A stretch of 64,000 bases of DNA. It comes from Monosporascus cannonballus. Its lineage: Eukaryota > Ascomycota > Sordariomycetes > Xylariales. The position numbers and the translations under genes are program-made. Below the pieces are notes generated by a model that worked only from the letters and a program-made list of their open reading frames with translations, searched no databases and was not told the DNA's origin. Where the stretch lies: contig QJNS01000169.1 in NCBI GenBank assembly GCA_004154925.1, positions 62,001-126,000 on the forward strand, written 5' to 3'. This document shows, in pieces, positions 27,901 to 42,900 of the stretch. The number at the start of each line of letters is the position of its first letter. Position 1 is the first letter of the stretch.

Positions 27901-30900
27901 TTATATATATTTTTTTTATGATTTTAATTATTATAATTAAAATAATTTCCAAAATTAACGGCAGTTATCTGCTTTATTTATTAGGTAGGTTTTTATTATC
28001 CTCGGATTTATTAGAAAATAATATCGATATATTAAAAAGGTTAGGTATTTGCGAAAATTATTATATATTAAATAAAAATATAATTTAGTTAATAAAAGAA
28101 ATTAAAATAACGGTATTAATTTCTTTATAATTATATAATTTTAATTAAAATAAGTCGCGTTTTATAATAAAGTATAATAAGGCAATATTTTATTTTGGTA
28201 CGTTAATTTTAATATTTAAAATTATATTCGTAATATAACGTTTTGATATAATATCGTTATACGGAATATTATTACCGCTTTTGTTCGTTATTATAACCGT
28301 ATCCTTAAAAAAGGTTAAAATAATTTATATTCCGGCCTAATTAATATTATAAAATAAAATAATTTTATAAAACGTTATAATAATATCTGGTATCGTTTAA
28401 TACTTTTTGTTAATTTGTAATTAATATTATCCGGATTTTATTCCTTATTTTTATTAATACGTTTTATAAATATAATAAATAAAAGTTTTCCGGTTTTCCT
28501 AAATTAAAACGTATTTTGTATAATAAACGCCGTTTGATTTTGTTAAGTGTAATTAACGAAAATAAAGGCATTATCGACGATACCAATAACGTTTATCGAA
28601 AGTTTTTCTAAGGGATATGTAAATTTAAAAAAAATAATCCTATTAGTTTTCGGAACGTTTTTATTTTATTTATAGAAATTAGAAAATAATTGGTTATATT
28701 TGGAAAATATAGGTTAATTAAGTCGAAATAACCGATTTATACGATAGAAAACGGTAATTTCTTTTTGTTTTTATTTTATTTCATATATAGATAAATTTGT
28801 TACTTATATTTATATATACTTATTGGCTCGATAATATAACTGGAACGTATAAAACATAAATAATTTTGGAAACGGATCGTTAATTTTTAAATAGGATAAT
28901 ATAGTTATATTAAAAATCGCTAAAATTTTACTTTTTCGAACCTTTTATTTTTTATATATATAATATTTGTATATTCGCATTATTTTTGCAGGAATTACGT
29001 ACCCGATACGAACTACTTATAATAAAAGCGTTTAACGTATATAAAGTTTTCCGGAATATTTCGATCGAAAATTTTTTTTCGAAAGTTGAATTTACCGAAT
29101 TTATGAAATATATATATTTCCGGTTAACCGTTATCGAATTTGAATTTATCGCGCATAAAATAATTTCTAAATATTTTGGTCGTACCGGATAAATAAGAGA
29201 AATATTACGGGGTTTTAATTAAAACGCATTAATAAATAAGAATTTTTCCGACGAAAATTTTTTGTTATTATTTGTTAATAATACGTTATTTAGTAATATA
29301 AATTATTTAACGAATAATTTATAAATATTTTCTTTGTTAATTCGAAAATATAATTTATTTATATTAATTTTTAGGCGACGTAAATTTAATTAAAATATGC
29401 CAAATAAGGTTTTTTTATTGGATAATTACGAAATCGGAAATATTTTTAATACGGCCGATATTTTATAGGGCAATAACGTTTTTAATTTTATTAAACATAA
29501 TAACTAACCGTTAATTAATATTGTTTTTATTAATAAAAAATTTCAAAATTATTATCGTTTTTTTAAAAAAAACTTAGGTTTATTTATGCCTTTTATATAT
29601 TATACGATATAACGACGTTAATTATATTAAATAATTAATACCGATATTATTATTTGTTTATGGGGCCGGTTAATTTAATTATAATAAAAAGATATTTTAT
29701 TTCGATTAGATATTGCGTTTTATAATATTAAATTAAAAATTTATTAATTCGATTTTAATATTAAATTTAATTCCGATAAAATCCAGGAAAAAAACATAGA
29801 AAATATTTAATCGAAAAGGCGAATATTATAATCTGTAATGTGCTGGCGAATTCCGCCGGTCGAAAAATAATACATATAATATTAATATTATTTTTTTCTG
29901 AAATTCGTTTTTAGTTAAATACCGTATATTTTTATAATACGAATTTTATACCCGTTATGCTTTTTCGCGAAATAGGCGTTACGTTATTCGGGATTTTTGT
30001 AACGAAATTTTTAAGAGTATTTATTTTTTGTTTCGAAATTTCTGGTTTATTAAAAGATATCCGTTTCGGATTTAAAGGAACGGCTAAAATTCCGAAAATA
30101 TTTTAGCCGCGGGCCGTAAAGTTATAAAAATTAAGTTTGTTGATTTTAATAATATTATACTTATTATTAATAACGTAAGTAAATTTAATTAGCTAAATAT
30201 AACAAAAGATAAAAATAAATTTAAAAATAGTTTTAACGTAATTGCTCGAAAAATATTTAGTATCGAATTTATTAGAGATAATTTGGTTCCGGATAACCGT
30301 AATATTTTGTATACGGAAAAAAGTTATAATTTTATGGTGCAATTTGTTAATATTTTAATTAATGATTTTGATTAAGGCGGTCCGTTATCGTCGTCGTCGT
30401 TATTGGATAAGCAAAATAAGAATTTATTGGACGAAAATAAACCGTTAATATAATTTTTTATTATTTTCTTATTTTGTACTTTTTTATAAATAATATGGTA
30501 TTTATATTATAACTTTAATATTAATATAATTTTAATACTTACGTAATTTTAATTAATTAATTTTAAAATTATCTTATATATTATTGCGATTATTTAGTTT
30601 TTATATTAACGTAATTTGTTTATTTCCGGTAATAGAACCGTAAATAAAAAGATAATATTTTACGATACGGTATATAATATAATTATTAACGAAATTAATA
30701 TAGGAAATTAAATTTATAATTTGCGTAATTTTAATTAATTATATTTCGTTTAAACCTTTTATTTTTCGTAAAATCGCATAATAATATTATATTATTTATA
30801 ATTAAATATAACACATAATTTCGGATTAATTTATATAGTTCGTTTGTAATTAATTTATTAATTCATGTTTTTAAGTACTTTCTGTGATTTTTTTCTTTTG

Positions 30901-33900
30901 TTTTGCCTTTTTTCGTACGTTATTATAATTTATGTATTAATATTTTTTTTTACGTTTTCGGGTTTTAAAATTTTGTTCATTTTAGGCGTAATATTTACGT
31001 TTAAATTCTTTTAAAACCATTTATTCGGATTATATAATAATATCCAATACTTGAAAATTACGTATAAATATATTTTATTATATTTTTATGCGTAATTTGT
31101 ATATTTATTATCTATATAATTTCGTAAATTATAACATTTATAAAATAATTATATAATATATATTTTCTAGCTAAGTAACCCGGTTTATAAAATTATAAAC
31201 CTTTTTCATATCGTTTATATAGTACTCGGTGTATATAATTTTTTATTAAATTGCGAAAACCGTAATTAATTAAAAGTCCGTAATTAGCTTAATAATTTAA
31301 TAATTTATAAGGTTAATATAATCCGTTATAACGTAAATTTTATTCTGCCGGTTATTATTATAGAAAATATTTTAAATGGTATTATTAATATTTAATATTT
31401 ATATAAATACCGTATTTTTCTATAATAAAAATTTTTATTCGTAATATAAGCTTTTCGTAATATTACCGAACTTATAAATTTTTAATAATCGTAAATTTTT
31501 TAAATTAATATATATTTATATTAATACTAAAATATAAGGTATTTTTTTAATTTTTAGCTATATTAATATAACTTTATAATATATATTTGGTATTTGGAAT
31601 TGATTACGTATAATATATATTTTTCGTAAAAAATATTTTATATTTTAAGATAATCGAATATTATTTAGCTAATACGAAAATACTTTAATTAAGATTACGT
31701 TATCGGTTTTGCCTTTTCGCAAGTTGTTCTAATATCGGTTCCGGCTATTTTTTAATTTAAGATCTTATTATCCGTTTTTAAAGTTATTCCATGGAGACAA
31801 ATTATTTTTCGGGGATATTATTAGCGAATTTAACTTTTTTAGCCGGGCAAACAAGGTTTTTTGGGTTTATTTAGAATATATTATTAAAAGTTATAACAAA
31901 AATTGTTTTTATTATATCGGCAAAAATTTATTTACCTTTTATAATATCGTAAAATATATAAAGATATATATTATAATATAGATTTCGGATATTAAAAAAA
32001 CTAATTAATAATTGTTTTGTTGTAAATAACGTAATTTTATATATTAAAGTATAATAAGTATTTGGAGTTATAAGAAATTATAATTAAGTAAATAATATTA
32101 ATTATATATTAAATAATTATAATAATTATATTTAATATGTTTTTAATAAAAGTAATTTTATAAATTATATTAAGAAGTTTATAATAAAACATAAATTTCG
32201 TATAATTTGTATAGAATTATTAAATTCCTTTTTATATATTATTATTTCATTATAAAAAATAATATTAATTTTTTATTTATATTTAATAATTTATATAAAC
32301 TTAAAAATTTATATATTTATAATTACATAATTTTAAAGTTTATATATTTTTTAACTTTAATTATATATATTATTTTAAAATATTTTTATAACTTATTAAT
32401 TATTTGTAAATTTTATTCGTATATTATAAATTTTTATATATTTCTTATTTACATTAATAATGTATTTAGTAATTATTTAATATACGAACTTTATTTTATT
32501 TATTATATTTTATATTTTATATTTATATTTTTATTTTTAATTATGCCGAATTTATATCGGTAAACTTATAATATTATTAAAGTCTTTAATTATAATTACT
32601 TATTTATATATATTTAATATTATGTAAATATTATTATAATATTACTGCCATTTAATAAAGCAAAATATAATAATTATAACCGGAAAATATATATCAATTT
32701 AATAAAAAATTAAAACGTATATAAAGATTGTAACGGCATTAGGTTAACTTTCGATACGAATTATATTAATTGCGACGTTATTTTTCGTATTTTATTTTCT
32801 ATTATATATACCGTTTTTTTAAATTTTACTCCAGCTTATAAAATAAGCTTTTCTTAAATTAAACGATTATTCGATAAAATCCTAATACCATAAGATTTTT
32901 ATAAAATAAATTTTATTATTATATACCGAAAAACGTAAGTTATTTATCGTTATATATATATTAACGTATATTTTATTTACAATAATTTCGGAATAATATT
33001 TAAATAAATATTCCGGAATTTCGATTACATTTATATAACTTATAAAAATTCATAAAAAATATACTTATATATTTTAACGATTTTTCAATTTCATTTTTAT
33101 TAAACCCCGAAATAATTACTAAATAATATATAATATTATTTATTTTTTCCCTTATATTAAAGTATAATAATAAAATTATCGATACGAATAATACGGATTA
33201 TTAGATAATAGGTTTTTGAAATTGCGAAATAAACGTTTTTTATATTATAGATTTAATCGGCGTATACTTTTTAAAAAACCGTATAATTCGGGTCGTTAGC
33301 CGTTTTCGAGAATTTATAATTTATAACGATTTGTATAATATAAATAATATTAGAAATATAACAATTCTATGGTTTTTATTAAAAAAAAATAAAACTGCGA
33401 TATATTTTAATATATATATTATATAAACGTTATTTTCATAATATTAAACGAAAAAAATTTGCAATTATACGTAATTAATTATTAAGCAAATAACCTTATA
33501 TAAAAATTAAAATTTTAAATATTACAGTATATTCGATAGTAATATTAAGAATTTTGGGGGTTATCCGGAATATCCGATTATTATTATATTTATATAAAAT
33601 TTTGATAGAAAGGAATTTTTAAAACCAGCCGAAAAAAAAATAAAGGAATTTTTAAAATTAGCCGGGAACTTAATTACGCCGATAAAGGGAAAACGCGGCG
33701 AAGGGAAGAAAGCTAAATCCGGCCGTCGACTTTTACTAAGGGAACTAAAAAGCTCCAATTCGAAAAAAAAATAATTACCAAAATCTTTAACAAAATAATA
33801 ATAAGGTATACGAGCGGTTTCGAAAAATATTAATTAGGACCGTACGCCGACAGATATTAATTTTAATTACAAAAAAAATAAAGTTATAAAGCGTAATTAA

Positions 33901-36900
33901 TAAAATTTATTATAAACTTAAAATTTTAAATATTTCGAATTAATATTTAAAAAAAAGCGAACGTTGAAATAATTATACCAATAACGAAAAAATAACTTTT
34001 TTAATATTGGCAAAAAATTATTTATATTATTTATTTACCTACATAATTAATTTTTTACTTTAATTACTTAATTCGAATTAAAATATCTTAAAGATTAAAA
34101 GAGATAAAAACATTTTAAAAGTTAATACGATATAACGAACCTATTATACATCCACCTGGAGGTATAAGCAGTATCCGAAAAAGGTCTTGATTTATAGGTA
34201 ATAATAAGGCGAAGAATGATTTAATATATTCGTTAAAAAAATTTTAAGGTATTCTTTTTTTAATTAAAAAACGATATAATTACCTCTGGCTAAAAGCTTA
34301 GATTAATAGTTAAGGAACGAAAAATTAAGTAGGTGGCTATTTACATAAAAAACCCAAACCTTATATATCTTTCTTATCTTTTATATCTTTTATGGTTTTT
34401 AAGGATCTCGAGAAATCATGGTATTTATCGTTTACGAATCTCTTAGTGTTTCTGGAGATTGATAAAGACCCGAGGTTTATCCGATGGAAAATGGAGATCC
34501 CGAACGTTTCCAACTTCCTGGGCCTCCTTTGGGCCTAATAAAGTCCCTTTTGAACGTAATATTATTCCTTCTTTTCCAGGATCTTTGTCCCCAAAGATAA
34601 AAAAAGTAAGTCCTTAATTTCTTTTTTTTCTTTGCATTATAACATTATATTTAATTATATCGGATAAACCTTAAAAACGCATCAAATTTTTTACTGAAAA
34701 TCGTTACGAACTGATTAAGTCAATTTTTTAATTTGGTTTCGAAATTATACCGTATACGCGTTATTTCGAAAAAAAAATTTTTTGCAAAATATTAAAAAAT
34801 CAAAGGAATTATTAAAACTATTTGGCGGCCAATATTTAATTTTACGATAAGAATTATATTTCGCTTTTATCGCTTAAAAACATCCGGGCCAAAAAACTTC
34901 GGATAAACCGAAAAAAACGTTTAATTATTTAATAACTTTAAAAATTATTTAATCGTATTATTCGGTTAAATCGTTAATCTAAATAGTTACATTTTAAAGG
35001 GGTATTATTTATTTAAAAAGGGCTTAAAAATATAAATAAATTAAAAAAGCAAGAAAAACTGGATGCGAAAAAGGATCGTAAAAAAAAAAAGCAAACATAA
35101 TTTGCTTCAGAACTAAATACGTTAATGGAAACATTTATTTTTTTCGATTAAAACGCCGTAAGGGTTAATTTAAATAGGGAACCATTATCACTTGCGATTT
35201 TAACCGTACTGGAAACGGTCGGTCAGGATTTTGGCGGTAAAACGTCTTAACCAGGTCCATTATATTCGTTAAGTAATTAAATAATTTTTACGTATTTTCT
35301 TTATGTAAGTATCTTTCTTATTTAATTAAGTACTGGATTTTACTTTTAATTATTTTAAAATCTAATATTCGTTTAATTTCGTATTTATCAAAATCTTTTT
35401 CGAATTTTAGGTTTATTTCCAATAAGGCGTTCTTAAATACTAGTTCAAATAAAGAAATATGGAAAACAAAATATATTTTTATATTTTTAAGTAATAACAA
35501 TTTATAATTAATTTTGGAAATAATTTCGTTAACTTTAAACGGTCCAAATTTTTTGAAATTAAATTTATCGTTAAGTTTTTTTATTTTAATTTATAAGATA
35601 TTTAAAATTGCGTTTTATTTTTGGCGTAATAAATAAACCTTATTTCCTTTCGTTAAAATTAATTCCTTAATTTTTTTCTTATTATAATATTAAGTTATCC
35701 GTTATTAAAAAAATCGCAATTTATTTTGAAAATAAGCCTGGATCGTTTTAATCTTTATGGTTAATATTTTTGCTTTTAAGGTAATCGTAATAATCTTTAG
35801 TACTTTATTAAGCAATTATTTAAATCGTTTTATTTTTATATTATGTCCGTATATAATTATATAAGGAAATACGCCTATATTTTCGTTAATTAATATGTTA
35901 TAAGTAATTTATGTTAATAATAAAAATTTTATCTAATTATCTTGCTAATAATTAACGTAATTTCGTAAATATTATTTTAGGATTTGGTTTAATTTTTCGG
36001 TTTAATTATCCGTTTAGGGATAATACGTTATCGAAAACTTAAGTTTAGTATTAATTTGTTTAAAAAAACTGGTACCGAATTTTAAAATAAATAACGTATT
36101 TCGGTTTAAAACGATCTTTTTAAATATCTTATATTTGTTAAGGTATTATCTAATAAAAACGTAAGTTAATTATTTTGTTATTATATTTCCTTTAAAAGGT
36201 AAAAAATACCCATATTTGGTAAATTTATTAATAATTACCCATATTTTATCGTATTCGATTTTAATAATTAGGTTTTTAAATAAAAATAAATTAATAATAA
36301 AATCCCAAATTATGGTATTTTATATTTTGTCCGGAATATCGGTAGGTTGCAATAATCCGTAAGGCTTATAATATGCTGCCTTAGCTTTATTACAAACGTT
36401 ACAATTTTTAATAGTTATTTTGACCATACGGCGTAACTTAGGGAAATCGTATTTTTTTTGCAGCCGTCGGGTAGTTTTAAAAATTCCTTAATATCCATGC
36501 AATAAGTCCTTATAAAATTCCTTTACGAATTATTTTTATTAATCCTTAGGAACATAAATTTTGCCATAATATAATAATTAATCTTTGGGTTATCCTTTTA
36601 ACTGTTGGATTTCCTTTTGTTTTTTTGCATTATAGGAATTCCGGAACCGTATTAAAAGTTCGGTAATTAATTTTTTTATTATTTCATATAAATATATAAT
36701 TCTATCTTTATTATATTATAATATTTGCATACTTTTTTTAGGAATTTTGGAATCGTAATTTTTTTTGCAATTAAAAATATCCGTTTGGATATTTTTTTTT
36801 AATATAATATATTTTAAAGTTAAATCTAAATAAAAAAATCCATTATTTTTTATGTCGTTTATTTAGCTTTTGGGCTTTTATAAATTACATAAGATTTTTA

Positions 36901-39900
36901 TAATCAAAGTAAATATCGAAAGGTTTTTTTATTCCGTTAAAGAAAAGTTTTTATTCCTTAAAAGTATTAATAATTACCAATAATTTTTTATCGTAAATTT
37001 AATATCTAAATTCTGCATTTCGGAATGCTTTAAAGTAATATGCCATTAAATATTATTTGCTGTTACCTTTTTGCTATTTTAAAATTGCGCCTAAGGCATA
37101 CTTTAAAATATTTATTTTTAATCGTTTCGTTTTGTCTGGATTTGGTATCCTTACGATAAATCCGTTAGTAATTGTTTTTTTTAATTCCCGGAACGCTTTT
37201 TTTGCTTTTTTTAAAAATTCGAATTTTTTCTTAACGTATTCCTTAATAATAAGTTTCGTTAAAGGCCTAATTATATTTCCATATCCCTTAATTAGGCCGC
37301 GTACGTAACCCGTAAATCCTAAGATTTATCGGATATTTATAATGATTGCCTTATTAAGGATAAGCCAATTTTTAATTACTTCCAATTTGGAGCATTAAAT
37401 TTAAATTTGTTTTAATATAAAAGTAAATCTTAAAAAATCTAATTTTTAAGTATGTTATATGCTTTTAATAAAGTTAATTCGAATATTAATTTCGTCCAAA
37501 GTTTTAAGTATTTAAGCAATATATTTCTTATGTTTTTTTAGGGTTTCGGAATAAATAAAGATATCGTCGAGATAAACAAATACGAATTTATCTAAGAATT
37601 ATCGGAAAGTAATTATTATTAAACTTTAAAAACTAACGGGAACGTTAATAAGTCCCATAGGTATTACTTTATATTCGTAAAATCCATATATTATCCTAAA
37701 TACCGTTTTTTATTTTTCTTTTTTAATTATTTTAATACGGTAATAATTATCGCGAAAATTAAGCGCCGTAAATTATTTGGCTTTGTTGGTATTTTCCTTT
37801 AAAGTATTTATAAAAGTTAAGGGATATCTGTTTTTAATCGTAATATTATTTAATTATTTATAATTAATCACTTTTTGGTAAATAAGGTTTCCGTCCTTAT
37901 TAATCCTTTATTTATTATTCTTAGTTTTTGGTATTATAAGGATTAAATATCCAATAAAGGAGTTAAAAAGTTAAATATATTTTTTTTAAATTTAATTATA
38001 TATTTTTCCATAAAGTTTTTAACTTTTTTAGGTTTATGTGGTAAATTTTATAAAACTTAGGATAATACCTTTTTTTGATAAATATCCGATGGTCCTATTA
38101 ATTATATAGCGGTAATTCGTAATTTTCTTTATCCTTAAATAATCTTTTAAATTTTTGATATTCCGGAGGTACCGTAAAGATCTAATTAGGAACCCGTACT
38201 TCCTTAATAATATAACAAATTTTTCGATTATTTTTATTTGGTATTTCGTTTTAGGAAAATATTTGTTTTTTTTAATTAATCCGTAAATTACTGGAATAAA
38301 GCTAAAATATTTTTAAGATAATATCGTATCCGGAAATATTAATAATATTTAATAAAACGTATTTTTGGTATCCTTAAATTTGTACTAGGAATTTTTCCGT
38401 TTTTCGAAAAATTCGTCCGTTTTCGTAAGTAAATAAGTTGCCGTTTACCGTACGTAATTTGTAGGACTTTAGTTTATATTTCTAGGGAATTTAATGTTTT
38501 TCCGTTATTATAGGGGAAATAAAATTGTTTTTTGTTCCGGAATTAATTATGGCCTTAAGTATTTTGCTTTTATATCGAAAGGGGATCTTAATCTGGTTAC
38601 GCATTTTTTTCGTTATTTCGTATAAGGTTTTATTAATTAGGGCTCCTTAATGCCTTATTTTCGAAAGCCTTTGTAATTTTTTGATTTTTGATAATTTCCG
38701 ATTTAAATAAATTTTTATTTGCAAATTTTTTTAATAGCATATTTGGTATACTGGTCGTTTTTATACCGGAATTATGTTTTTTTGCCGTACTTGCATTAGG
38801 GCTTCAAAATCTGGTTTTTTTCCTAGCTTATTCTTTTATTCCGTATTTCCCGAGTTATAAAATTAAAAAGGTAAATTTCCGAAAAAAGTGTTCCCATATT
38901 TAGGAGTTCGTATTAAATACAAAATATCGGGGAGTAATATAGGTATTTTTGCGATATAACCTTTTAATTCCGTTTTGATTCGGGATATAAGTAATAAAAC
39001 CTAAGCTATTTTGGCTATCAGGGAATTTCAATATATCGGCATTTATCGTTTGGTTCGGTAAAAATCTTATTATTTTATCCGGGCCAAAAGTTATTATTTT
39101 TTTTGGCTTTAAAATAAATAAAATAATTATTTTAATAATAAGTAATAAAATATAATAAATTGTAAGGGTTTACCGATAATATTTTTTTATAAATAATGCA
39201 TTTTAAAAGCTTATAAAACTTTAAAGATAATTATCCGTAATTGTTAATATTTGGTCGAAATTAACTATTCTTTATATATATCTTATACTTTTAAAAATCA
39301 AAATAATATTGGCATTTTAACTTTATGGTTATCCTGGAAACCGTTTGTCCGGAATAATATTTGCAAACTTTAATCTCAAAATCTTAGCAAATAAAATAAT
39401 CCTTATATTTTAAGTTATCGTTCTGGATTTAAGTAATTATGGTAATAATAAATTCTGGCTAAAAAGAAATTAAGTTAACTTTTTTTTTTCTGCTTTATTG
39501 TTAATTTTTTATTCAGCCGTTTTGGCTTTTTTCTGGGGTTAAGAAATTTTTTCTTTTTTGGAATTCCTTTTGGCGGAAAAACGATATTCGCTTTTAAAAT
39601 GCCCCTTTTTGCCATAATTAAAACACTTTATTTTGGACTTGTTTTTTTTAGGCTTTTTCGAAACGGAACTTGCTTCCTTTTAAAATTTGCCTTTATTCTT
39701 TTTAATTCGGCTACTAGAGCTCTTATTATTATTTCGTTTATTGGTCCTTTTTTTCTCGAAATACCGATTAAAGGTTCGTCGGTCGGCGATAATAGCCTTA
39801 TTTATATATTTTGTAAAGGATTTAATTTTAAATTTTATATATAATTCGTTTTTAACTTAAAGTTTTAAATTATTATAATAAGAATAAAATAATACGTTTT

Positions 39901-42900
39901 TTGGTAAATTCGAAATAACGGCCAAACGGTTAAACTTTATCGTATATTCGGATATTAATTTGGTTTAGTAAAAAAAATAAAATTATTTAATAATATCTTA
40001 TTTTTTATCGGGATTACCGAATAAAACGCGTATTTTTTCTTTAAAATTTTCGTAATCGCTAAAAATATAATTAATAAAGTCCGAAAATTCCTTTAAATAT
40101 TTTTTAAGGTAATCCGTTAAAATAGGTTCGAATTATTAACGAATTCGTCCGATTAACAGTTAGAAAATAGTTATTATTTTTTGATATTCCTCCGGCAAAG
40201 AATTCTTATAAAATTTAAGGTAAAGCCTTACTTAAATCAAAAATCTATTAAGGTTTTTTAATTTGTTATAGGGCTTAGGGGGAATTAACTTATAGCCCTT
40301 AACGTTTGGCATTTTATAATAATTAAAAGGTGGAATAACTTTTTCCCATATCCGAATTGCGCCAAACAATAACAGGATCGAGGCTTTTTTTTACGTTCGC
40401 CTTAGGTCCAGCAAAAGGGGTCGGTAACCGGCCTTTTGGCTTCGCCCTTTAAGGAAGCCAAACTAAGGAAAAACTGGTTTTTTTCCTTTTATAAGCCGAA
40501 CATTCTTTTCTTTTAAGGTTCGGACTTCTGCTATTAAAGTATTTAATTTCTCTTTCGTAATAAATTTTTTTTTCTGGCTTTCGGCCTTATACTTTTTTTC
40601 AACCTTTTCCTTAATTACTTTTTTTTCCAACTTTTTTCCCTAGACTTTAATAATATCCTTAAAGGCCGGGGTAAATTGCTATTTAGGTTACGAAAATAAC
40701 GGGCCTTTTTAAAATTAAATAATAAAAGGTGCCATATTATTAATTAATTAAAAAACTTTTTTAATAAAAGGTAAATTGTTAAATTTTATTAATAACGTTT
40801 CCCTAATTAATAACGGGGATCGTATATATTATTTATTTTTTAAATATCGTCTTATATTATCGTTTGCATTAAGTTTAAGAAAATTTATGCCCTAATTAGG
40901 CGATAAATTATCCGTTAATTATTAATTAAGGAATTATTAAAATATAACGAACTTATTATATATTTACTTGGAAATATAAATAATATCCAAAAAAGGTTTT
41001 AATTTGCAAATAATAATAAGGCGAAAAATAATTTAATATATTCGTTAAGGAAATTTCAAAATATTCCTTTCTTAATTAAAAAACGGTATAATTATTTTTG
41101 GCTAAAAACTTAAATTAATAATTAAGGAACGAAAAATTAAATAAATAATTATTTACATAAAAAACCTAAACCTTATATATCTTTTTTATCCTTTATATTT
41201 TTTATGGTTTCTGGGGATCTTGAGAAATTATGGTATTTATCGTTTACAAATCTCCTGGTATCTCTGGAAATTAACAAAGACCCGAGATTTATCCAATGGA
41301 AGGTGGAGATCCCGAGCGTCTCCAACTTCCTGGGCCTCCTTTGGGCCTAGTGGAGTCCCTTTTGAACGTAACATACGACGAATTTAAAAAAAAGAACCGG
41401 AAAATAAAATTTAAAAAATTCTAGTTCGACGTTATAGATTAAAGGCTATAAATTAAAGAGATAATTTATTAATAACTGCAGTAAATTATAATTCGAATCG
41501 CGTAATACAAACTTTTATTATTTTTTTAATTAAAAAAATTAATTATATATTTACTATAATATATAATTAATCCAGATTAAAACGAATTAATATTTTATAT
41601 AAAGTTTAACGAATTAAAAATTAATAAAAATAACGAATTTAATAAATAAATAATATATTAATAATTTTAATTAATATTATGTAAATATTTATAATTATTA
41701 CGTTTTACGACCGCGATACCGCGCCGAAATCAAACGCTTTTTTTGTTATCGGTTTTAATTAAGACCGGTAGAATTTTTTTTTGTTTTTTTAACTTAATAT
41801 CGTAATTATCTTTTAATTTGTTATTAATATTATTATCCGATAAATACAGTTTATTTTTAACGCGTAATTTTTTAATTTTAATAAGGATTATTATTTTAAT
41901 TTTTTTTCCCGATATATTATTTATAACGTCGGGTTATAGATTATTACGTTTTGGCGACGCCGGCGATTCCGGTAACGATATAAAAACAAACGAATTATAC
42001 AAATATAAGTACGGTAATAAAACCGGGATTAAGAAATTAAAAATATTTAAAAACGATAAGTTTTACGTTAACGTTATAAATAAAGAGAATAAGGTAAATT
42101 TTTGATTAAAATTACTTAATACGTTACGAATTACGCATATAGGTATAGGCGTCGCCATAACCGAAATTATAATTTTAAATTGCAAAAACGTATAAATTAT
42201 ATGCCGGTTTAATATTTAAATTATTAAGATTATTATTAAACCGTTAATTATTAATTTAAACCGAACGACCGTATGCGGTATATTTTAATTAGGACGGAAC
42301 GTAATTTAAAACAGCGTTATAATTTTTTCCCGATATTTATTAAATTTATAATATAATAATAATTTATAACTTATATAAATCGGTTTACAGTATAAAGATA
42401 TAGCGATATTATTTCTAATTAAACGAATTCCGCCGTTTACGGAAAATTGCCTATGTTTTTTATAAAATCGAAAGTATAACTTTTTCGTATATTATATATA
42501 ATGCAAAAAATAGACGGTTTTTTAAAATATTTTAATATTATTATTTATCGAAATCGGGAACCGCTTTAATTAAGTTAATTATATTTTAAATTAAATATAG
42601 ATCTTTAATTTCGTTTAATTTAATTAGGAATTTATTAAATAAAAATCGTTTAAATTTAATAAAAATAAATATTTATTTTGTTTTTTTATAATTAAACGAA
42701 AATAACCGTATAAAAAATAATTCGTTTACTTATCGTTTATATTAAGATTTTATTATTTCCTAAGTAACCGCTTTTACCGAACCGGTTTTTAATTATTTTT
42801 ATAAAATATTTTTGAATTTAAAAACTTAGATATATAAAAAAAGTTAAGCATATATATATTATAATAAGGTTTAGCCGAAATTAAGTTATTACGGTCTTTT